This document shows positions 1 through 8,176 of a stretch of 64,000 bases of DNA, piece after piece. Both the position numbers and the translations under genes were made by a program. Every line of letters starts with the position of its first letter. The stretch's first letter is position 1. Below the pieces are notes generated by a model. It did no database searches. It was not told the DNA's origin and saw only the letters and a list, made by a program, of their open reading frames with translations. The stretch comes from UBA9214 sp964443845 (GTDB lineage Bacteria; Pseudomonadota; Gammaproteobacteria; UBA9214): contig CAYUFA010000008.1 in assembly GCA_964443845.1 (NCBI GenBank), positions 1 through 64,000 on the forward strand, read 5' to 3'.

Positions 1-6
1 CTTTAT

Positions 7-49
7 GTAGGCGCTTCCTTGAGAACGTAGTGACGGGAAACAAGATTGC
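7..49. repeat. Fragment of a short REP-like intergenic repeat
   Basis: This non-coding stretch ends in ACGGGAAACAAGATTGC (33-49), nearly identical to ACGGGAAACAGATTGC at 63979-63994. Both copies have a GCGCTT-plus-GAGAA segment just before it. Shared wording in non-coding DNA at both window edges suggests a dispersed palindromic repeat family. The copy here looks degraded, and only two copies are visible. Confidence 0.4.
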
Positions 50-208
50 CCAACAAGTAGCTCCAGCGGACGCACCAAAGAGGAGCGCCGCCGAGCATTA
101 GCGTTCGCTCGCGGTGGAATATGGGGACAGGCCCCCAATAACCTGGAACGCTTATTACGATTGGATTTATATTGATCCTGTTTTGCATCAACACATAGAC
201 GAGACCCC

Positions 209-1477
209 GTGACCCACTCCCAGAACACCATCGAATGCCCCAACTGCGGCCACCGGATCGATGTCAACGAGATCCTGTACCACCAGCTCGACGAAGAACT
301 GAAGAAGAAGTACAACGACCAGCTGGCGAAGGAGCGGCAGAAATACCAGGCGCAGGAGGATGTCCTGAAGGCAGAACGGGAAACGCTGGCACAGGAAAAG
401 GCCGCCATCGAGGAACAGGTCGCGCAGCGGGTACGGCAGGGTATCGGCCAGGAAAAGAAGGCACTGGAAGCCTCTCTGAAAAAGCAGCTGGAGGAGGCAC
501 AGGCGGAACAGATGCAGGCCATGCAGGCCGAGCTGAAAGAGAAATCCGAGCAGGTAAAGGAGCTGAACAAATCCAAAGCAGAAATCGAACGCCTCAAGCG
601 CGAGAAGGAAGAGCTGCGCGATGCCATCGAGCTGGAAAGCCAGAAAAAGCTGAACGCGCAGCTGATCGAGGAGCGTGAGAAGATCAGGAAGGCCGAGAGC
701 GAGAAAGCGACGCTGAAGGTCTCCGAACAGGCGCAGGTGATCGAGCAGCTCAAGCAACAGCTTTCGGAAGCACAGCGCAAGGCGGAGCAGGGTTCGATGC
801 AGCGCCAGGGCGAGGCGCAGGAGCTGGTGATCGAGGAATGGCTGGCCGGGCAGTTTCCGCTCGACACCATCGAGGAGATCAAGAAGGGCGCGCTGGGCGC
901 CGACTGCCTGCAGACCGTCAACACGCGCACGCGGCAGAACTGCGGTTCGATCTACTACGAGAGCAAGCGCACCAAGGCCTTTCAGCCGGCCTGGATCGAG
1001 AAGTTCAAGGCGGACATCCGCGAGAAGAACGCGAACATCGGCGTGCTGGTGACGGAAGTCATGCCCTCCGACATGGACCGCATGGGGCTGCGCGACGGGG
1101 TCTGGATCTGCACCTTCGAGGAGTTCAAGGGCCTGTGCAGCGTGCTGCGCGAGTCGATCATCGAGATCAGCCGCGCCATCACCACCCAGGAAAACAAGGG
1201 CGAGAAGATGGGCATGCTCTACGACTTCCTGACCGGCAACGAGTTCCGCATGCAGGTGGAGGCGATCGTCGAGGGCTTCACGCAGATGCAGTCCGACCTG
1301 GAGTCGGAGAAGCGCTCCATGCAGGGCATCTGGAAGAAACGCGAGAAGCAGATCCAGAAGGTGCTGCTGAACACCAACCACATGTACCACTCGATCCGCG
1401 GCATCGCCGGCAGCGCCGTGCAGAGCGTGCCGTTACTGGAACTGAACCAGGAAGAACAGGACGAGCCCGATCAGTAG
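209..1477 (+). CDS. DUF2130 family coiled-coil protein
   Basis: Cytosolic protein of 422 residues with no established activity. It opens with a CPNCGHRI motif near residues 10-17, one CxxC pair resembling half a zinc ribbon. A highly charged E/K/Q-rich coiled coil of about 190 residues follows, then a globular C-terminal DUF2130 domain (from about residue 205) containing CGSIYYESKRTKAF. Start is GTG at 209, since no in-frame ATG lies close upstream. It stands alone and converges on the next gene. Family assignment is firm; function is unknown, though nuclease-like or structural roles have been guessed for related coiled-coil proteins such as RmuC. Confidence 0.85.
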   Translation: MTHSQNTIECPNCGHRIDVNEILYHQLDEELKKKYNDQLAKERQKYQAQEDVLKAERETLAQEKAAIEEQVAQRVRQGIGQEKKALEASLKKQLEEAQAEQMQAMQAELKEKSEQVKELNKSKAEIERLKREKEELRDAIELESQKKLNAQLIEEREKIRKAESEKATLKVSEQAQVIEQLKQQLSEAQRKAEQGSMQRQGEAQELVIEEWLAGQFPLDTIEEIKKGALGADCLQTVNTRTRQNCGSIYYESKRTKAFQPAWIEKFKADIREKNANIGVLVTEVMPSDMDRMGLRDGVWICTFEEFKGLCSVLRESIIEISRAITTQENKGEKMGMLYDFLTGNEFRMQVEAIVEGFTQMQSDLESEKRSMQGIWKKREKQIQKVLLNTNHMYHSIRGIAGSAVQSVPLLELNQEEQDEPDQ

Positions 1478-1544
1478 GCGGGAGCGGAACATAACAGCAG
1501 ACACCACCGGATACCGGCTTGCGCCGGAACGGCCCATACGGGGA

Positions 1545-2531
1545 TCAGCGCGCACCCGCTGGCGTTGCCCGCACGCTGCAACCCGGCAGTACGGCGGAAC
1601 GATGCAGGGCCCGGTCCAGTTCGGCCTTGAAACGGCGCTGCGCCGGGGCGGCCTGCTCGAACACCTGCTGCGCCTTGTAGAACTCCAGTATGCGGACATC
1701 GTGGATATCGGGCTGGACCAGGATATCGGGCCGGCGCTGTTTCAGCATTTCGGCCAGCAGGTTGTTGCTCATGGTATGAAAACTCTGCAGCAGCACGCCG
1801 AGGGAGGTGAGATCCGAGCCGTCACCGATATCCGGTCTGCCGCTGACATCGATCGCGATGACGATGTCACTGCCGGTCTCGACCAGGTCGTAGGGCAGGG
1901 GATCGGCCACGCCGCCATCGACCAGCAGGCGGCCGTGCAGGTGGACCGGAGGAAACACGCCGGGTACCGCCATGCTGGCCTGGATGGCCGGCAGCAGTTC
2001 CCCGCTTTCGAGCACCACCGGGGCCCCCGTCGCCAGGTCCGCCGCGACGATCCGCAGCGGGATCTTCAGCTCGCTGAAGTGGCGTGCCGACATGATCTCG
2101 CCCAGGAAGCGGATGAAATCGTCACTGCTGAGCAGCCCGCCACCCGCGAGTGTCGGGTCGATGAAATCCAGCCAGCGGATCGATTTCGGCAGCGTGAACA
2201 GCTTGCCGCCGGCGTCCTTGCGGTCCACGAAAAACTGTTCCACCTGGGCGCGGATCTTCCGGCCGGACATCCCGGACGCGTACAGCGCACCGATGATGGC
2301 GCCGATACTGCATCCCGCCACCACGTGCGGCACCACGCCGCGCGCATCGAGCGTTTCCAGCATCGGAATATGCGCCAGGCCCCTGGCTCCCCCGCCGCCC
2401 AGCGCCAGGCCGACCCTGGGTGCGCGCGGCCGGCCGCAACCCGTCAGGCCGAGCAGCAGCGCGGCCGCGCCAAACGCCAGGAACTCGCGGCGTGCGAGGC
2501 GGGGAAGGATTTGCGGGGCGCATTCAGTCAT
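1545..2531 (-). CDS. Patatin-like phospholipase, Tat/lipoprotein signal
   Basis: Predicted lipid acyl hydrolase of 328 residues. The N-terminus has twin arginines (ARREFL, residues 13-18), a hydrophobic stretch and a lipobox LTGC with Cys32, so it is probably exported, possibly by Tat, and lipid-anchored. The patatin fold follows: oxyanion-hole glycines GGGGARG (45-51), nucleophile elbow GCSIG with Ser75, and a later VDGG holding the catalytic Asp of the Ser-Asp dyad. ATG at 2531 is chosen because it places the signal peptide at the very N-terminus; an upstream in-frame start would add 17 residues before it. It lies 78 bp downstream of hemD on the same strand. Substrate is unknown. Confidence 0.85.
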   Translation of the reverse strand: MTECAPQILPRLARREFLAFGAAALLLGLTGCGRPRAPRVGLALGGGGARGLAHIPMLETLDARGVVPHVVAGCSIGAIIGALYASGMSGRKIRAQVEQFFVDRKDAGGKLFTLPKSIRWLDFIDPTLAGGGLLSSDDFIRFLGEIMSARHFSELKIPLRIVAADLATGAPVVLESGELLPAIQASMAVPGVFPPVHLHGRLLVDGGVADPLPYDLVETGSDIVIAIDVSGRPDIGDGSDLTSLGVLLQSFHTMSNNLLAEMLKQRRPDILVQPDIHDVRILEFYKAQQVFEQAAPAQRRFKAELDRALHRSAVLPGCSVRATPAGAR

Positions 2532-2609
2532 GGAAGCTAACCGGAAAACCCGGGACGACCCGGTACCGCCGCAGGATGTCACAGGGCATGACCGCCCTCC
2601 AGCACCTGG

Positions 2610-3380
2610 CTAACGGGAACCGGACAGCAGCTGTTCCACGCCGGCCGCCATCGCCTCGTCACTGGCATGTCCGGCAATCACCGCACCCTGGCGGAATCCG
2701 AGCCGGGCCGCGAGTGCGGCCTGGCGGCGGCTCGCGACCACCAGCGGGAGGTCCTGCAGCAGGGACTGGCCCGTGCTGCCGGCCAGTTCGAACAGGTTCT
2801 CCAGGGTTTCGTTGCTGGTCACCGTGGCCGCGGTCAGTTGCCGGTCGTGCAACAGTGGCGCCAGCAGTGCGGCACTGTCGGCCGGGCATACCCGGCGGTA
2901 GACCTCGACACAGTCCACCTGCGCCCCGCGCGCCGCCAGTTCCCGCGGCAGGGTTTCGCGCCCACCATTGCCGCGCAGGATGGCCACGCGCTGACCGGAC
3001 AGGTCGTGCAGGGCCGGCAGCGCCAGCAGGCCTTCACTGCTGAACTCGTGTTCCGGCACATGTGCCACGGGCAGACCGAGTGCCTCGACGGCCGCCGTGG
3101 TACGCAGGCCGACCGTGGCGATCGCGGTATGGGCCGGCCACGTGCGCTGGCGCAGGATCTGCGCCAGGCCATACTGCACGGCATTGATACTGACGAAGAC
3201 CGCCAGCTGGTAGGCCTCCAGGTCGTCCAGCAGGCCGGCCAGCACGCTGCGGTCGCCAGGTCCGGTGATGGCGATGGCCGGGACATGCACGGCCTCGAAC
3301 CCGGCCTGCTCGAGCCGGGCACACAGCCCCTGTGCCTGCCCGGCCGGCCGGGTGACCAGAACGCGCGGTCGTTCAGCCAC
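2610..3380 (-). CDS. hemD: Uroporphyrinogen-III synthase
   Basis: Closes and inverts ring D of hydroxymethylbilane to give uroporphyrinogen III in tetrapyrrole biosynthesis. 256 residues, usual for the family, with two HemD half-domains. The N-terminus reads ERPRVLVTRPAGQA, the typical opening strand and loop, and the second half contains ATVTSNETLENLFELAG. The GTG at 3380 is chosen as start because it overlaps the end of hemC by 8 bp, the usual coupled hemCD arrangement. In many relatives hemX and hemY follow; here the next gene is the patatin-like lipoprotein instead. Confidence 0.9.
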   Translation of the reverse strand: MAERPRVLVTRPAGQAQGLCARLEQAGFEAVHVPAIAITGPGDRSVLAGLLDDLEAYQLAVFVSINAVQYGLAQILRQRTWPAHTAIATVGLRTTAAVEALGLPVAHVPEHEFSSEGLLALPALHDLSGQRVAILRGNGGRETLPRELAARGAQVDCVEVYRRVCPADSAALLAPLLHDRQLTAATVTSNETLENLFELAGSTGQSLLQDLPLVVASRRQAALAARLGFRQGAVIAGHASDEAMAAGVEQLLSGSR

Positions 3381-4302
3381 CCAGCAGCTCCCGCAGGATG
3401 GCCCGGGCACCCTGCTGCAGCAGGTCCTCCGCGAGCTCGCGCCCGAGCTGCTCGGCATCGTCCTGCGGTCCGCTGATGGCGGACTGAATGATGTCGCTCC
3501 CGTCCGGTCGCCCGACCAGGCCACGCATTTCCAGCACCCCCTCGACCAGCTCCGAGTAACCGGCCACCGGCGCCTGGCAGCCGCCGGCCAGGTGGGCGTT
3601 CATGGCACGCTCGACCGTGGTCCGCACTGCGGTTTCCGGGTCGTTCAGCGCAGCGATCCAGTGCGCGACCCGGGCATCGCCGCTCCGGCATTCGATCCCG
3701 ATCACGCCCTGGGCAATGGCCGGCAACATGGTCTCCGACGCCAGCGCGACGGTGATACGCTGCGCCAGGCCCAGGCGTCTCAGGCCGGCACAGGCCAGGA
3801 CGATGGCATCGTATTCTCCGTCATCCAGACGGCCGAGCCGGCTCCCGACATTGCCGCGCAGGTCGCGGATGACCAGGTCGGGGCGCATCGCCCGCAGCTG
3901 GCACTGGCGCCGCAGGCTCGAGGTACCCACACACGCGCCGCGCGGCAGTGACTCGATACTGCCATAGGTATTGGAGACGAAGGCGTCACGCGGATCCTCG
4001 CGGGGCAGGATGGCGCCGATTTCCAGTCCCTCCGGCAGCACCGCCGGAACGTCCTTCATGGAATGCACCGCGATGTCGGCACGGCCCTCCAGCATGCCCT
4101 GTTCCAGTTCCTTCACGAACAGACCCTTGCCACCGATCTTCGCCAGCGGGCTGTCCAGCACCCGGTCGCCCTGCGTGCTCATGGTCACCAGCTCGACCTG
4201 CAGGCCGGGCTGCACGGCGGCGAGACGTTCACGCACGTGTTCCGCCTGCCACAGTGCCAGCGGGCTCTTACGGGTCGCAATGCGCAGGATTTCGGTTGAC
4301 AT
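3373..4302 (-). CDS. hemC: Hydroxymethylbilane synthase
   Basis: Polymerises four porphobilinogen units into hydroxymethylbilane. 309 residues. The N-terminus RIATRKSPLALWQAEHVRE is the family signature. HSMKDVP carries the catalytic Asp region, and the dipyrromethane-binding cysteine sits in LAGGCQAPVAGY. The ATG at 4302 is preceded on the minus strand by a purine-rich AGAGGACGG. Only 29 bp separate it from the divergent thioredoxin-like gene, so its promoter must lie inside that gene; a TATAAT (minus strand) is present at 4343-4348 but no clear -35 element was found. Confidence 0.95.
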   Translation of the reverse strand: MSTEILRIATRKSPLALWQAEHVRERLAAVQPGLQVELVTMSTQGDRVLDSPLAKIGGKGLFVKELEQGMLEGRADIAVHSMKDVPAVLPEGLEIGAILPREDPRDAFVSNTYGSIESLPRGACVGTSSLRRQCQLRAMRPDLVIRDLRGNVGSRLGRLDDGEYDAIVLACAGLRRLGLAQRITVALASETMLPAIAQGVIGIECRSGDARVAHWIAALNDPETAVRTTVERAMNAHLAGGCQAPVAGYSELVEGVLEMRGLVGRPDGSDIIQSAISGPQDDAEQLGRELAEDLLQQGARAILRELLGG

Positions 4303-4331
4303 GGGTGTCCGTCCGTCCTCTTAATTGGTTC

Positions 4332-4869
4332 ATGTTGTTGCAATTATACAAGGCCGTGCTGGCCGGATGTGCGGTTCTGTGCCTGCTCCCGCCCGGCCCG
4401 CCCTGACGACCACCACCGACCTGCAGCGCGACGGCCAGGCGGCGCTCGGGCGGCGCCTGCCGCTGCTGCTGGAATTCAGCGCGACGGACTGTCCGCACTG
4501 CCAGCGGGTGGAGCAGGAATTCCTGCTCCCCCCTGTTGATCAGCGGGGAGTATCGCGACCGGGTTCTCATCGGCCGCCTGCGGGTGAACGCCGCTGCCCC
4601 CGGTGACCGATTTCGACGGGGCACGCAGGACCGCCGGCGAGATTGCACGACGCGGCCAGGCCCGGGTCACGCCTACACTGAGGTTCCCGGACGGACAGGG
4701 CCACGAACTCACCGGGCACATGATCGGGATCGGTACCCCGGAACTGCACGGCGGCTACCTGGATGCCTGCATCGATAGCGCGCTGCTGCGGGTCCGCGCA
4801 CCGGACCGCCTCGTGGCCTTCCCCGGCGGCAAGGGTAGCGTGGCTGTCCGGCACACGCTCCGTGTATAG
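4332..4869 (+). pseudogene. Periplasmic thioredoxin-like protein, frameshifted at three places
   Basis: A thioredoxin-fold protein can be read only by changing frame three times. ATG 4332 starts a signal peptide (MLLQLYKAVLAGCAVLCLL) that stops at 4404. The next frame gives LLLEFSATDCPHCQRVEQEF with a CPHC active site. After a C6 run near 4528 the frame moves to give SGEYRDRVLIGRLRVNA. After a C5 run near 4597 it moves again to give VTDFDGARRTAGEIARR and the cis-Pro loop RVTPTLRF, ending at 4869. Removing one C from each of the two runs, and adding one base near 4397, restores one continuous reading frame of about 178 residues. It is either a decaying gene or a local assembly error; all neighbours are intact. 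Confidence 0.7.
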
Positions 4870-4950
4870 TAAGCGCTCAGCGCACCCAGGAACGACCACC
4901 ACGACCCGAATCGCCAGACTGCCGCGCCCGACCGAGTGCCTGACCACGCC

Positions 4951-6384
4951 ATGACCGACAACTTCGCAGAATCCAAGCCCTGGGGTGGCCGTTTCAGCGA
5001 GTCCACCGACGCCTTCGTCGAGGAGTTCACCGCCTCGATCCGGTTTGACCAGCGGCTCTACCGGCATGACATCGCCGGTTCGATTGCGCATGCGCGCATG
5101 CTGGCGCACGCCGGCATCCTGCAGGAGGCCGAGGCAGAGGCCATCGTGAACGGCCTGCAGGACATCCGCGCGGACATCGAGCGCGGCGACTTCCCCTGGT
5201 CCGTCGGACTGGAAGACATCCACATGAACATCGAGGCGCGACTGATCGAGCGCATCGGGGACACCGGCAAGAAACTGCATACCGGGCGCTCGCGCAACGA
5301 CCAGGTCGCCACCGACCTGCGCCTGTACCTGCGCGACGAAATCGATCACCTGTGCGATGCACTGCGGCGCCTGCGGGGCGCGCTGGTCGACGTGGCCGAA
5401 CGCGAGGCACAGACCATCATGCCGGGCTTCACCCACCTGCAGGTGGCGATGCCGGTCAGTTTCGGCCATCACATGCTGGCCTGGGAGGCCATGCTGGCGC
5501 GCGATCATGCGCGCCTGGCCGATTGCCGGAAGCGGGTCAACATCATGCCGCTGGGCGCAGCGGCGCTGGCCGGGACCAGCTACCCGATCGACCGCGCCTA
5601 CACGGCCCGGCTGCTGGGTTTCGATCAGCCGTCCGAGAACTCCCTGGACGCGGTGAGCGACCGCGACTTCGTCATCGAGTTCTGCGCGTGCGCGTCCCTC
5701 GTCATGATGCACCTGTCGCGCTGCTCCGAGGAACTGATCCTGTGGTCGTCCGCACAGTTCGGATTCGTGGAGCTGCCGGACCGGTTCTGCACCGGCTCCA
5801 GCATCATGCCCCAGAAGAAGAACCCGGACGTGCCGGAACTGGTGCGCGGCAAGAGCGGTCGCGTGACCGGTCACCTGGTCAGCCTGCTGATGCTGATGAA
5901 GGGACAGCCGCTGGCCTACAACAAGGACAACCAGGAAGACAAGGAACCGCTGTTCGATACCGTCGACACGCTGGCCGGATCCCTGCGCGCCTTCGCCGAC
6001 ATGGTGCCCGCCATCGAGCTGCGCCGCACACGCATGCACGCCGCGGCCCTGCAGGGCTTTCCCACCGCCACCGACCTGGCCGACTATCTGGTGCGCAAGG
6101 GCACGCCCTTCCGCGATGCACACGAAATCGTGGGCCGGGCCGTGCGCTACGGAATCGGGCAGGACAAGGACCTGGCCGCGCTGTCGCTGGCGGAACTGCA
6201 ACAGTTCTCGCCGGCCATCGGGCCGGATGTCTTCGAGGTGCTGTCGCTCGAAGGGTCCATGGCCGCACGCAATCATACCGGCGGCACGGCACCGGAGCAG
6301 GTGCTGGCCGCTGCGGCCAGGGCACGCGCACGCATCGATCAGGAAGCGTCCGCTGCGGCCAGCCTCCAGCACGCCCCGGCATGA
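4951..6384 (+). CDS. argH: Argininosuccinate lyase
   Basis: Last step of arginine synthesis: argininosuccinate to arginine plus fumarate. 477 residues from ATG 4951, which puts the conserved WGGRFSE at residues 11-17; a GTG 15 bp upstream is less likely. Family signatures seen: HTGRSRNDQVATDLRLYLRD, the TFTHLQ-type MPGFTHLQVAMP, and the flexible catalytic loop GSSIMPQKKNPD containing the active-site Ser. Its stop overlaps the start of the PAS/GGDEF-like gene (ATGA), so the two are translationally coupled. Confidence 0.96.
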   Translation: MTDNFAESKPWGGRFSESTDAFVEEFTASIRFDQRLYRHDIAGSIAHARMLAHAGILQEAEAEAIVNGLQDIRADIERGDFPWSVGLEDIHMNIEARLIERIGDTGKKLHTGRSRNDQVATDLRLYLRDEIDHLCDALRRLRGALVDVAEREAQTIMPGFTHLQVAMPVSFGHHMLAWEAMLARDHARLADCRKRVNIMPLGAAALAGTSYPIDRAYTARLLGFDQPSENSLDAVSDRDFVIEFCACASLVMMHLSRCSEELILWSSAQFGFVELPDRFCTGSSIMPQKKNPDVPELVRGKSGRVTGHLVSLLMLMKGQPLAYNKDNQEDKEPLFDTVDTLAGSLRAFADMVPAIELRRTRMHAAALQGFPTATDLADYLVRKGTPFRDAHEIVGRAVRYGIGQDKDLAALSLAELQQFSPAIGPDVFEVLSLEGSMAARNHTGGTAPEQVLAAAARARARIDQEASAAASLQHAPA

Positions 6385-7193
6385 AGAACCTGGCCCTGCC
6401 CGAAGCCCTGCGCCTGCTCAGCCTGTGCCCCACGCCCATGGTGTTGCTGGATGGCCGTGGGTGGATACGGACCTGTAACCCGGCCTTCGCCGCGCTGGCC
6501 GGGGCACCTGCGGACGAACTCGCCGGCGCACCCGATGACCTCGTTCAGCCGCTGCTGGGTGACGGCGACGTGGTGCAATGGATCATGCCCGACGGCAGCG
6601 AGCGCTGGCTGGCGATCCGCCATTTCGAAATCGAAGCTGCAGCGGGCCAAGCCGTGCGGTTCTATGAGGATGTCACGGAACCGCTGCGGCTGCGTCGGGA
6701 ACGGGACGACCTGGCAACGGAACTGCGCGCCAGTGCCCTGCGCGACGGTGAATTCATCAGCCTGCTGAGCCGCCCGGGGCTGCTGGCGGCGCTGCTACCG
6801 CTGGTGGCGCGCAGCCGGCGTTACAACAGCCCGCTCTCGGTCGTCACGCTGGGCGTCCAGTCCGATCCGGACTCCGCACAGGACATGGCACTGCGGCACA
6901 TGGCGACGCTGCTGCGGGACCAGACCCGCTGGGCGGATGTGATTGGCTGCAACGAGGCACGCAACTTCATACTGGTCCTGCAGGAAACCAGCCAGGATGC
7001 CGCCCTGCGGCTGGTGGACAAGCTGACCACGCATATCGAACGCATGAATGCCGGTGCGGGCTTCCGGCTGAGTGCACAGTACGGCATCACCGAATGCCAG
7101 AAGCATGACAATGCCGATTCGCTGCTGGCACGCGCCGAGGCCGCCCTGCAGGAAGCCCGCCACAACGAAAGCGGGCGCTCGATCGCCCGCTAG
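6381..7193 (+). CDS. PAS domain protein with degenerate GGDEF domain
   Basis: 270 residues. An N-terminal PAS-like sensor (about residues 5-105; CPTPMVLLDGRGWIRTCNPA, later AVRFYEDVTEPLRLRRERDD) is followed by a diguanylate-cyclase-type domain (about 130-265; LLPLVARSRRYNSPLSVVTL). The active-site GG(D/E)EF is replaced by GCNEARNF, so cyclic-di-GMP synthesis is unlikely; the domain may bind nucleotide or signal by protein contact. It is translationally coupled to argH. No output domain or membrane segment is visible. Cytosolic regulator of unknown target. Confidence 0.75.
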   Translation: MKNLALPEALRLLSLCPTPMVLLDGRGWIRTCNPAFAALAGAPADELAGAPDDLVQPLLGDGDVVQWIMPDGSERWLAIRHFEIEAAAGQAVRFYEDVTEPLRLRRERDDLATELRASALRDGEFISLLSRPGLLAALLPLVARSRRYNSPLSVVTLGVQSDPDSAQDMALRHMATLLRDQTRWADVIGCNEARNFILVLQETSQDAALRLVDKLTTHIERMNAGAGFRLSAQYGITECQKHDNADSLLARAEAALQEARHNESGRSIAR

Positions 7194-7257
7194 CGACTGG
7201 TCAGCGGCCGGCCGGTGCATTGCCGTGCGCGGCCACGCCCTGCGGCGTGACGGCCTC

Positions 7258-7932
7258 TCAGCCCGCCAGTCGCATCTGCAGCCAGTGACGGATATCCCCC
7301 ACCTCGTCCGGACAGACTGCGTGCAGCATCGGATACAGGTGCCATTCCACGGGGTAGCCGAGATCGACGAGCAGGCGCCGGGTCTGTTGCGCCAACACCA
7401 GCGGCACCACGGGATCGGCGCTGCCGTGCGCCAGCAGGATCGGCAGTGCGCGGTTGGCCGCGGCCGCCTCCGACGCCAGACGCCCGGACAGCGGCAGGTA
7501 GGTGGACAGGGCGAGGATGCCACCGAGCGCCTGCGGATAGCGCAGACCGGTATGCAGGGCAATGGCACCCCCCTGGGAGAAGCCGGCGAGGAACAACCGC
7601 TGCGCCCCGATGCCGCCGGCCAGCTCGCGCTCGATCAGTGCGACCAGTTGCTGCTCGGACTGGCGGATGCCGGTCACGTCCTCGCCATGACGAAGGTCCA
7701 TGGCCCGGATGTCGTACCACGCCGGCATGACCAGCCCGCCGTTGATCGTCACCGCGCGCGCCGGTGCATGCGGCAGCACCACGCGCACGCCATGACTTTG
7801 CACGATGCCCAGTTGCGGCACCAGCGGCGTAAAGTCGTGGCCATTGGCACCGAGACCGTGCAGCCAGATGATACAGGCGGTCGGCGTACCCGGCGGGTTG
7901 ATCTCCACGGCATCGAGCAGGGGTGCGGCCAT
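7258..7932 (-). CDS. Alpha/beta hydrolase, phospholipase/carboxylesterase family
   Basis: Serine hydrolase of 224 residues in the carboxylesterase family of Pseudomonas EstB type. Seen: oxyanion HGLGANGHDF near residues 24-33, nucleophile elbow AGFSQGGAIALH, catalytic Asp in GSADPVVPL, and catalytic His in PMLHAVCPDE near the C-terminus. No signal peptide, so cytosolic. ATG 7932 is chosen over an upstream start because it sits directly before the conserved core. It is divergent from lptM, whose promoter lies about 50 bp upstream of this start. Natural substrate unknown; short-chain esters are typical of the family. Confidence 0.88.
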   Translation of the reverse strand: MAAPLLDAVEINPPGTPTACIIWLHGLGANGHDFTPLVPQLGIVQSHGVRVVLPHAPARAVTINGGLVMPAWYDIRAMDLRHGEDVTGIRQSEQQLVALIERELAGGIGAQRLFLAGFSQGGAIALHTGLRYPQALGGILALSTYLPLSGRLASEAAAANRALPILLAHGSADPVVPLVLAQQTRRLLVDLGYPVEWHLYPMLHAVCPDEVGDIRHWLQMRLAG

Positions 7933-7976
7933 GCTGCCGAGTATGCACCAGCTGCGATGACGACAGTACCGCCGGA

Positions 7977-8005
7977 TTGGGTTTGTCACGGTGCGCACGT
8001 ATACT
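7977..8005 (+). promoter_or_regulatory. Predicted sigma-70-type promoter of lptM-lysA-dapF operon
   Basis: TTGGGT at 7977-7982 and TATACT at 8000-8005 are separated by 17 bp and lie 29 bp before the lptM ATG. Spacing is optimal; the -35 matches four of six consensus bases and the -10 five of six. Confidence 0.55.
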
Positions 8006-8033
8006 GTCGGCCCGGAACCCGATAGCCGCGACC

Positions 8034-8171
8034 ATGTCCCGCAAGTACCTGATCCCGACCCTGGTCATTGCCTGCCTGCTGCTGGCCCTGTCCGGCTGTG
8101 GACAGACCGGCCCGCTGTACCTGCCGAAGAAACCGGCAGCGGACACCGGGGAACCCGCCCCGACGCACTGA
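8034..8171 (+). CDS. lptM: Small lipoprotein LptM (YifL/LppL type)
   Basis: 45-residue lipoprotein with a classic signal peptide and lipobox LSGC followed by GQTGPLYLP, the signature of LptM. The family is known to assist LptD maturation in the outer membrane. The mature part is only about 25 residues and proline-rich. The gene heads the operon, with the lysA start 6 bp after its stop. The position upstream of lysA-dapF is conserved in gammaproteobacteria. Confidence 0.9.
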   Translation: MSRKYLIPTLVIACLLLALSGCGQTGPLYLPKKPAADTGEPAPTH

Positions 8172-8176
8172 CACGC

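Noticed and set aside
3..194. 63-codon minus-strand open frame at the left edge
   Set aside because: It overlaps a repeat-like non-coding region, has no ribosome site and no recognisable features.
4567..6372. 601-codon minus-strand open frame opposite argH
   Set aside because: Shadow of the argH codon pattern; no family features and no ribosome site.
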